Shown piece by piece: positions 1-5,215 of a DNA stretch of 5,215 nucleotides. Under the pieces are notes generated by a model. It did not search any database and was not told the origin of the DNA. It saw only the letters and a program-made list of their open reading frames with translations. Position 1 is the stretch's first letter; the number at the start of each line of letters is the position of its first letter. The DNA lies in NCBI GenBank assembly GCA_945876515.1, contig CAMCPF010000248.1, positions 1 through 5,215 of the forward strand, written 5' to 3'. Source of the stretch: Candidatus Kuenenia stuttgartensis. GTDB taxonomy: Bacteria; Planctomycetota; Planctomycetia; Pirellulales; UBA1268. A program made the position numbers and the translations under genes.

Positions 1-591
1 GATTGGCAGCGCACGCTCACGGCCGCCGGCAAGGCCGCCGGTGCACCGCCCGCGCAGGTTCCGCCGAGCGACGGGCAACCCGCGACCGATGGTGCAGGAG
101 CCGCAGATCCTCAGGGAACGACCGGGGAGGATCCGGCCGCAGACACACCTGCCGGCCCGTCAGGCCCCGGCTGGGTGGTGCAGATCGTCGGTCACCACTT
201 CCACAACGAGGATCGCCACAAGCCTTCCGAGGGGGAGCAGTTCGTCCGGGAGACGCTCGTGCGCGGGCTGCTGGGCGACTCCGGCCCTGTCGCGGTTTCG
301 GCGGGTGCCAAGGCGGGCGAGCAGGTCGCGGTGACGGACCTCGGAATCGGCTACCCCGTGATCGTCCAACGGACACCGGTGACGAAGGTCAAGGTGAGCA
401 TGACACAGAATCCGGTCGGGCTCGGCGACGGCCCCGGCCGGCTTCCCGCCGACGGCCAGGCGACCGAGGAGCAGTTCCTGCAGCTCAAGCAATACTCCTT
501 CGTGCTGCAGTTTGCCTGGCAGCCGCGGTCGCCGGGCAGCCTGCGACCGCCCGCGGCGGCACCACCCGCCGACGCCGGCTTCACCCCCTGA
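1..591 (+). CDS. C-terminal part of a conserved envelope protein, 5' end outside window
   Basis: The reading frame is open from base 1 and stops at TGA 589-591, leaving 196 residues of a longer protein. Residues 10-57 are an Ala/Pro/Gly/Asp-rich linker with no predicted fold. A compact domain follows, starting with GWVVQIVGHHFHN (residues 57-69), then FVRETLVRGLL (81-91), LGIGYPV (114-120) and YSFVLQFAWQP (165-175), ending in a short Pro/Ala tail. The alternation of hydrophobic strands and one amphipathic helix suits a small alpha/beta domain. I know no characterised function. The pattern resembles planctomycete proteins that I recall next to pilM-like genes, which would make it the PilN/GspL-like member of an envelope platform; that is inference. 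A GTG at 175 could be proposed as a start, but it lies inside the GWVVQ block and has no ribosome binding site, so the gene almost certainly begins upstream. The next gene starts 18 nt after the stop. Any membrane anchor would lie in the missing part. Confidence 0.85.
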   Translation, partial: DWQRTLTAAGKAAGAPPAQVPPSDGQPATDGAGAADPQGTTGEDPAADTPAGPSGPGWVVQIVGHHFHNEDRHKPSEGEQFVRETLVRGLLGDSGPVAVSAGAKAGEQVAVTDLGIGYPVIVQRTPVTKVKVSMTQNPVGLGDGPGRLPADGQATEEQFLQLKQYSFVLQFAWQPRSPGSLRPPAAAPPADAGFTP

Positions 592-595
592 CCCG

Positions 596-600
596 AGAGG
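596..600 (+). promoter_or_regulatory. Ribosome binding site for the 513-residue membrane protein
   Basis: AGAGG sits 9 nt before the GTG at 610, in the 18-nt gap after the preceding stop codon. It supports GTG 610 as the start. The first in-frame ATG, at 718, would remove most of the membrane segment. Confidence 0.55.
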
Positions 601-609
601 CGGCCCGCC

Positions 610-2151
610 GTGCCCCTGCTACCGGACTCCCTGCGACAGCAGCTTGCCCCAGTCATCAAGCACCACTTTTGGATTCTGGCGGTGCTCGTGCCGCTGGTGC
701 TGGTGCCGGCGGTATTCATGGCCGCGGGGCAGTTCAAGACCACCATCGATCGCGAGAAAGCCACGATCGACAGCCACGTGTCGGCGCTCAATGCCTTGCG
801 GGGCGAGCCGGACCATCCCAATGACGCCTGGGTGCGAACGATCGATGGCCGTGCCGACGCGGTCCGCAAGGAAATCCTGGGGGAGTGGCGTGGCATGTGG
901 GACGCCCAAGCGCCGCTCCGGGTGTGGCCCGAGTCACTCGGCCCCGACTTTCTGGCTTCCGTGATGGCAGTGGATTCCGGCAAGCGTCCGGATCTGCAGT
1001 TCCGCGACCTGCAGCGGTATCAGAACACGGTTCCCGATCTTGTGCGGCAGCTTCCCGCGCGGATGGGCTGCACCGAGCTGATGGGATCCGCGGATGGCGA
1101 GGGCGGCCCCGAGGGAATGAGGCGAGACGGCCGTTTCCTGCCGGGCGGGGATCTCGGAGGTGAGGAAGACTCCGCCGAGGCGTCCCAGCAGCTTGCCCCC
1201 CTGGAATGGAGGGCCGAGGATCAGAAGCGGCTGTTTGTGTCGTTTGCCTGGGAGCGGGCGCCCACGACCGTGCAGGTGCTGTTGGCTCAGGAGGAGCTTT
1301 GGGTCTACGGGCTGTTCTGCGACACGATCAGCCGGATGAACAAGGGGGCGAAGGGGGCCTACGACGCATCGATCACCCTCGTCGAGGAACTGGCGGTGGG
1401 CTACCCGGCCGCGGAAGAGAAGCCGGGCGGCCGCGGCACGGGGCGGATCATCGGTCTGCGCGAGCAGGCTGCGGGCCCGGCCGTCGACGACGGCCTTCCA
1501 CCGGAGCCGACCATGGAGGCGGGGCGCGAGGGCATGATGTCCCCCGAGGGAAAGCCGGCCCATCCCCGATTTTCGGACACCGGTGCGGCTCCAGAGGGCA
1601 TGGGGGGTCGGGGAGGGTTCGCTGGCCCGGGCCCGGTGATGCCAGCCGCGGACGCTGCCGCCGCGGAGGGGACTGGGGAGGCGGGTTCCGAAGCGCCGAC
1701 GATCTCACCCGACGACATGTTCAAGCAGTGGATTTACGTTGATTTCTCGGGCAAGCCGCTCACGTCCCAGGAACTCGCGACGGTGCCCGACGCCCAACTG
1801 GTCCACCTGATGCCGTTCGTCCTCAGGGTGATCATCGATCAGCGGCAGGTCGATCGCTTGCTCGCCGAACTGGCAGCCAGTCCGATACCCATCGACGTCC
1901 GCCAGGTGCGGGTCAACCCGCAGGGCCAGTTGGGTGGGGAGGGCGTCTTCGGCCGCGGCGCAGGCGGCCTGACCCAGCCGGGCGGCGGCGAAGAAGGCGG
2001 GCTGAACGCCCCGGGCGATCGTCGGCGGCGGCCCTTCGACGTCACCCTGGAACTGCGGGGCACCGTGGGCCTGGCGACGCCCCCGAATCCTGTCGTGCTG
2101 GGCGGCCCCGCACCCGAAGAGGTCCCTGCCGACGCTGGAGGAGGGTCATGA
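610..2151 (+). CDS. Single-pass membrane protein with PilO/GspM-like C-terminal domain
   Basis: This complete gene encodes 513 residues from GTG 610. Residues 20-40 are one hydrophobic segment after a short basic N-terminus, so the bulk should lie outside the cytoplasm. A likely short coiled coil or helix follows (about 41-64). The middle domain contains FAWERAP (212-218) and QEELWVY (227-233), then a helical stretch to about 265. Residues 270-366 are a Gly/Pro/Glu-rich linker. The C-terminal domain (about 394-497) runs strand, helix, strand: MPFVLRVIID, then QVDRLLAELAAS, then IDVRQVRVNP, with a last strand pair in FDVTLELRGTVGL after a Gly-rich insert. This order recalls the ferredoxin-like domain of PilO, PilN, GspM and Amuc_1100, but I rely on pattern only. 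The role would be a structural part of a pilus or secretion platform; there is no sign of an enzyme. Cysteines are at 154 and 237. The gene overlaps the next by 4 nt (ATGA), so translation is probably coupled. Confidence 0.92.
   Translation: MPLLPDSLRQQLAPVIKHHFWILAVLVPLVLVPAVFMAAGQFKTTIDREKATIDSHVSALNALRGEPDHPNDAWVRTIDGRADAVRKEILGEWRGMWDAQAPLRVWPESLGPDFLASVMAVDSGKRPDLQFRDLQRYQNTVPDLVRQLPARMGCTELMGSADGEGGPEGMRRDGRFLPGGDLGGEEDSAEASQQLAPLEWRAEDQKRLFVSFAWERAPTTVQVLLAQEELWVYGLFCDTISRMNKGAKGAYDASITLVEELAVGYPAAEEKPGGRGTGRIIGLREQAAGPAVDDGLPPEPTMEAGREGMMSPEGKPAHPRFSDTGAAPEGMGGRGGFAGPGPVMPAADAAAAEGTGEAGSEAPTISPDDMFKQWIYVDFSGKPLTSQELATVPDAQLVHLMPFVLRVIIDQRQVDRLLAELAASPIPIDVRQVRVNPQGQLGGEGVFGRGAGGLTQPGGGEEGGLNAPGDRRRRPFDVTLELRGTVGLATPPNPVVLGGPAPEEVPADAGGGS
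2137..2145 (+). promoter_or_regulatory. Strong ribosome binding site inside the end of the upstream gene
   Basis: GGAGGAGGG precedes ATG 2148. The GGAGG at 2137-2141 leaves 6 nt to the start. It encodes the Gly-Gly tail of the preceding protein. With the ATGA stop/start overlap at 2148-2151 it points to efficient, coupled translation. Confidence 0.8.
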
Positions 2152-4397
2152 AGAAACCGAAACTCTCGTTCAGCCCGGCCGCGATCGGCGGCTTCCTGAC
2201 GAATCATGTGGAAAAGCTTGTGTTCGCCGGCATCGGGGCGTTCGCCCTGCTCTTGGGATGGTGGGGCATCGCCGCCGTCCTGACCGGGGCCGTCAAGCCC
2301 GATCGCAAGCCCGATGCCATCGGCAGCCTGGCGTCGCAGGCCACCGCCAACATTGACAGCGTCCGCAAGGTGCCGGCAGAGCGGCTCCCAGGCCGCCAGC
2401 CGCTGCCGCCCATGATCGACCCGTGGCGGCCAGGGCAGGTGAAGATCGCCCCACCCCCGGCGTCTGGCACGCTCCTCAATCGTCCTCTCTTCGCCGAACT
2501 CTCGAAACGGACCAGGCCCGACGTCTTCCCGATCGAACAGTTGCGGGCCGTCGCGGGCATCGCCGTGCTGCCCGACCCCGCAGCACAGGCCCGGGGCCCG
2601 GAACTTGCCCCGCGGCAGCCCGACCTCGCGCCGCCGCCGCAGCAGGAAGACCCGGGGCGGCGACCACCGCGCGGCAAACCACCGCGGGGACGGGAGACGG
2701 CCGGTGAGGGTTCGCCGTTCAGCCTCGAAGGAGGCCTCGCGTCGGAGTTGACTCCGGTAGCGGCCGCGCCGCAGCAGCCACCTGGAAAGATCACCCCGTT
2801 CGTGGTCGTCACTGGCCTGATCCCGACCGCCAAGCAGCAACAGGAGTTCGAGCGGCGGTTTGGCTCGGCCAGTTTCCGCGATCCACGGCGAGACAAGCCG
2901 CAGTGGGCCGTCTACCTCGTCGAGCGGGCGCGGGAGGTTCCGGGCGGTACGCCGCGCTGGGAGAAGCTCGAGGTCAAGGATGCCGCCCGAGCCGATGGCG
3001 GACGGATCGGCGCGGGCGAGATGCCCGGAGCGGCGGGGGCCGTGGGCGAGCAGCCGATGGAACAAGAGACCCTGCCGCAGGCCTTCTTCCTGCAGCCCGA
3101 GGATTCGGCCGTCAGCTATGCAGCGCCGCTGCCCCAGAGGATCGACGAGCCGTGGGGCGGGGCCGGCGTGCATCCCTGGTTTCTCCCCGAGATCGAGAAA
3201 GTCATCGCCGCGGGCGAGCGTGAGACATCCAAACCGGCAGGAGATGCGGCGGCCAGGGCCTCGCTCGGCGAGCTCGCGGCCGATCCCAAGCAGCTGATCG
3301 GAACCGAGCTGCTCCTGGACGCGGTCACGCTCGACTCCGATCCAGAACGACAGCGAGACGTCGGCCTCTTCAAGTTTGGCGTGAAGGCTCAAAAACCGGC
3401 TGTCGAGGTCGCGATCGGCACCATCGGCGTGACCACCGACCCCGTGTTCGCGGTGTCGGAGAAGTGGGCGCGTCAGCTGTCGATCGACGGGACGACCTCC
3501 GAGCCGCGATCATGCAACCTCCGTGTCCGTGTCGATCTCGTCGGCAAGACACCGGTCGCTCGGATTCTCGAACTCGAGCTGCTCGACGAGCAGGGCGAGG
3601 TCACCGACACGCTGAAGGAGCCCGAGCCTCAGCCCGTCGTCGCGGGCGACGGAATGCCGCCCGGCGGCAGCCTGCCGATCGGCGGCGAGTTCGGCCAGGT
3701 GGTCGTGGGCACCGACAACCGGCTCTTCCGGTTCGTCGACACGGCGGTCAAGCCGGGCGAGAGTTATCGCTACCGGGTCAAGTTCGCGCTCCGCAATCCA
3801 AATGTCGGGCTCGCCAGCCGCCACCTTGCGGACCTTGCAGCCTCCAAGGGTGAGTTTCTGGTCTCGGAGTTAAGCAACGAGACGCCGCCGGTCCGTGTGC
3901 CGGAACCAGTCGTGCTGATGTCGCGGACGATCGACAAGGACACCCGGAAAAAGATGAAGCTCAAGGGGGAGACGCTCGAGGTCTTGATCCTCGCGCCGTC
4001 ACAAAAAACCGGCAACTACGCCCTTCGCTCCACGGTGACCGATCTCGGCGGGCTGGTCAACATCTCGCCCGAACTCAACAAGCCGGGCGACGTCCGGTTC
4101 TACGGCGAGCCGCTGGCCACCGACAGCGTGTTGGTCGATGCCCGCGGATCACAGGAGGATCGAGCGGACATCCGCGGCACCGACCCTCCAGCTCCGCTCG
4201 AGATGCTGTTCCTGCGGCCGGACGGCAGTTTCACCACGGTTTCAGCGGCAGAGGGCGAGCGTTCCCTCAGCCGCTACGGTGGCACGCTCTTCAAGCCCGG
4301 CACGCAACTGCCCGACGATGGGCGGCCCGACCGAAAGAACAAGGATCGCGAGGAGTTGCCCGGCGGCGTCCCTGGCGCCGGAGAAGGCCTTCGCTAG
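2148..4397 (+). CDS. Single-pass membrane protein with long multidomain extracytoplasmic part
   Basis: This complete gene encodes 749 residues and ends at TAG 4395-4397. The start is well fixed by GGAGGAGGG and the ATGA overlap. The N-terminus is basic (MKKPK), with one membrane segment at about 24-45, so the rest should lie in the periplasm-like space. Residues 137-213 form a Pro/Arg-rich linker. A conserved-looking block follows at 214-278: PFVVVTGLIPTAKQQQEFERRF, then RDPRRDKPQW and YLVERA, with mixed alpha/beta character. Residues 516-640 are strand-rich; RFVDTAVKPGESYRYRVKF and NPNVG look like a fibronectin-III-type fold, and LVNIS closes the region. The tail (about 719-749) is charged and Gly/Pro-rich. 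The only cysteine is 456. I recognise it as a planctomycete-style protein of unknown function; it could act like PilP or GspC in linking membrane and outer components, but I see no PilP motif. Architecture and coupling suggest it partners the preceding protein. Confidence 0.93.
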   Translation: MKKPKLSFSPAAIGGFLTNHVEKLVFAGIGAFALLLGWWGIAAVLTGAVKPDRKPDAIGSLASQATANIDSVRKVPAERLPGRQPLPPMIDPWRPGQVKIAPPPASGTLLNRPLFAELSKRTRPDVFPIEQLRAVAGIAVLPDPAAQARGPELAPRQPDLAPPPQQEDPGRRPPRGKPPRGRETAGEGSPFSLEGGLASELTPVAAAPQQPPGKITPFVVVTGLIPTAKQQQEFERRFGSASFRDPRRDKPQWAVYLVERAREVPGGTPRWEKLEVKDAARADGGRIGAGEMPGAAGAVGEQPMEQETLPQAFFLQPEDSAVSYAAPLPQRIDEPWGGAGVHPWFLPEIEKVIAAGERETSKPAGDAAARASLGELAADPKQLIGTELLLDAVTLDSDPERQRDVGLFKFGVKAQKPAVEVAIGTIGVTTDPVFAVSEKWARQLSIDGTTSEPRSCNLRVRVDLVGKTPVARILELELLDEQGEVTDTLKEPEPQPVVAGDGMPPGGSLPIGGEFGQVVVGTDNRLFRFVDTAVKPGESYRYRVKFALRNPNVGLASRHLADLAASKGEFLVSELSNETPPVRVPEPVVLMSRTIDKDTRKKMKLKGETLEVLILAPSQKTGNYALRSTVTDLGGLVNISPELNKPGDVRFYGEPLATDSVLVDARGSQEDRADIRGTDPPAPLEMLFLRPDGSFTTVSAAEGERSLSRYGGTLFKPGTQLPDDGRPDRKNKDREELPGGVPGAGEGLR

Positions 4398-4420
4398 CCT
4401 CGTCACGACACACGTTTTTC
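4398..4420 (+). other. 23-nt intergenic gap without a clear ribosome binding site
   Basis: The spacer between TAG 4395-4397 and ATG 4421 ends in a T5-C run and has no purine-rich Shine-Dalgarno sequence, unlike the two gene junctions before it. I see no promoter boxes and no stem leading into the T run, so it probably does not terminate transcription. Leader-poor starts are common in Planctomycetota, so the missing site is not evidence against the gene. Confidence 0.6.
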
Positions 4421-4478
4421 ATGGACTCCTGCATGCCTCTGCTCCAAACTCGATGCGACCGTGGACGATTTTTCATGG
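4415..4478 (+). repeat. Two copies of TTTTTCATGG around candidate start codons
   Basis: An exact 10-base match occurs at 4415-4424 and 4469-4478, 54 bases apart. Each copy contains an ATG in the same reading frame (4421 and 4475). The later ATG is followed by the hydrophobic core of the signal peptide. The repeat may be chance, but it stands out in a sequence this GC-rich. Confidence 0.6.
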
Positions 4479-5215
4479 CCATCCTGCTGACCACGGCCGG
4501 AGGCCTGACGATCCCGACGGCAGGTCGGGCCGCCGGCTATGACTCCTGGAGCAAGGTCGAGCAGGCCCAGGAAACCCGCGATTACGGCCTCCAGATCCGG
4601 GAGGGGAAGTTCGACGCCGCGCAAAAAGCGTTCATCAACGACATGCTCCTGCCGCAACTCGGCCTCGAGGCCAACCGGGCCTCCATCGCCGCCGTCCGGC
4701 AGCGGATTCGAGACGTCGCGTTCCGGGGAGCCGCCAAGAAGGAGATCGTGGATCAGGGCAACGCGGTCATCCGCGATGGGATGCTGCGGCTCGTGGCCGA
4801 CAAGAACGCGGAGTTGCTGGTGCGTGTCAACGCCATGCTGCTGGTCGGAGAATTGCAGGACCTGGATCGAGCCCCGTGGCAGGGGAGTGTTGCACCCCTG
4901 GCGAAGGCTGCTGGGGACGCGGCCCTGCCGCTGGCCGTCCGGGTGGCCGCGTTGAACGGCTTGACCCGGCAGGTCGCCGGGGTGGCCGCGGGCGGCCCTG
5001 CGGTGACGGCCGCTGCACCCGTGGTGGCCGGCCTGGTGACGTCACCTCCCGAAGGCGACCCGGCGGCGGTTCGCTGGCTCCTCTCGCGGGCGCTCGACCT
5101 GCTCCCACGAGTATCGGCTCCGCCGCCGGCGGTGGCCGGCGCGGCCAGGATCCGGGCAGATGACAAGGCCGATCTCGATCTCCGGGTCAGGGCGGCCGCC
5201 GCCGTCGGCGGCGTA
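4421..5215 (+). CDS. Exported HEAT-like repeat protein, 3' end outside window
   Basis: The frame is open from ATG 4421 to the last base, giving 265 residues without a stop. The N-terminus reads as a signal peptide: Arg at 11, 14 and 16, hydrophobic core about 17-31, and a likely cleavage after GRA (35-37). ATG 4433 is an equally good start; ATG 4475 would lose the basic region, so I prefer an upstream start. After the signal, FDAAQKAF and LLPQLGLEANR (about 64-86) lead into helical repeats. LLVRVNAMLLVGELQDLD (132-149), LPLAVRVAALNGL (169-181), AAVRWLLSRALDLLP (215-229) and DLRVRAAAAVGGV at the end are paired amphipathic helices with the [VL]R-x-x-A pattern of HEAT or Armadillo-like repeats, spaced roughly 35-45 residues. 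No catalytic motif is visible; a scaffold or binding role outside the cytoplasm is inferred. It lies 23 nt after the membrane-protein gene and is probably in the same transcript. Confidence 0.85.
   Translation, partial: MDSCMPLLQTRCDRGRFFMAILLTTAGGLTIPTAGRAAGYDSWSKVEQAQETRDYGLQIREGKFDAAQKAFINDMLLPQLGLEANRASIAAVRQRIRDVAFRGAAKKEIVDQGNAVIRDGMLRLVADKNAELLVRVNAMLLVGELQDLDRAPWQGSVAPLAKAAGDAALPLAVRVAALNGLTRQVAGVAAGGPAVTAAAPVVAGLVTSPPEGDPAAVRWLLSRALDLLPRVSAPPPAVAGAARIRADDKADLDLRVRAAAAVGGV

Noticed and set aside
3..824. Plus-strand open frame of 273 codons over the first two genes
   Set aside because: The product is an Arg/Gly/Ala mixture without hydrophobic pattern, and it runs across the gap and start of a gene with a membrane segment and ribosome binding site.
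1342..1359. Tandem 9-base repeat AAGGGGGC(G/C)
   Set aside because: It encodes Lys-Gly-Ala twice in a helical region; two copies are too few to imply a functional repeat.
1417..1707. Gly/Pro/Glu-rich stretch in the 513-residue protein, considered as a frameshift or misassembly
   Set aside because: The frame stays open and recovers into a well-patterned domain, and the neighbouring proteins carry similar linkers.
1839..3392. 517-codon open frame on the minus strand across the junction of the two membrane-protein genes
   Set aside because: It lies wholly opposite two well-supported genes. Its product is Arg/Gly/Pro-rich and without domain logic, as expected from antisense frames in very GC-rich DNA.
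4364..4380. Hairpin with a 7-bp stem and CCT loop near the end of the 749-residue protein gene, considered as a terminator
   Set aside because: It lies inside coding sequence, includes a G-U pair and has no T run directly after it; the T5 run begins 35 nt later.
5196..5213. GC-rich inverted repeat (GCCGCC, GTC, GGCGGC) at the window end
   Set aside because: It encodes an Ala/Val/Gly stretch of the helical-repeat protein. Such short palindromes are frequent at this base composition.

Overview
This window is a compact, entirely plus-strand, very GC-rich stretch that reads as the interior of one operon. It holds four protein genes: the 3' end of one, two complete ones, and the 5' part of a fourth. 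They are packed with 18 nt, minus 4 nt and 23 nt between them. The minus strand shows only shadow frames. I see no RNA gene, mobile element, CRISPR array, transporter or enzyme. The protein style suggests Planctomycetota, probably near the Pirellulales: long Gly/Pro/Ala-rich linkers, envelope proteins of unknown function anchored by one membrane segment, and an exported helical-repeat protein. This lineage call rests on remembered family resemblance, not on a search.

Layout. Positions 1-591 are the C-terminal 196 residues of a protein that enters from upstream: a low-complexity linker, then a conserved domain with a GWVVQIVGHHFHN block and a terminal FVLQFAWQP block. Positions 610-2151 encode a 513-residue protein with an N-terminal membrane anchor, a middle domain with FAWERAP and QEELWVY blocks, a Gly-rich linker, and a C-terminal domain whose pattern recalls the PilO/PilN/GspM group. 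Positions 2148-4397 encode a 749-residue protein with an N-terminal anchor, a Pro-rich linker, a conserved block near residues 214-278 and a beta-rich, fibronectin-III-like region near 516-640. From 4421 to the window end is an exported protein with a signal peptide followed by HEAT-like helical repeats.

How they may work together. Tight spacing, the ATGA overlap and shared architecture suggest that the first three proteins form a co-expressed envelope complex. Related planctomycete and verrucomicrobial operons, as I recall them, place such proteins beside pilM-like genes; Akkermansia Amuc_1098-1102 is the best-known comparison. A type IV pilus or type II secretion-like inner-membrane platform is therefore a reasonable hypothesis. 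No ATPase, PilM, secretin or pilin is visible here, so this stays an inference. The exported HEAT-like protein may be a scaffold in the same compartment.

The best candidate for something undescribed is this complex itself. Nothing in the window is obviously foreign or broken.
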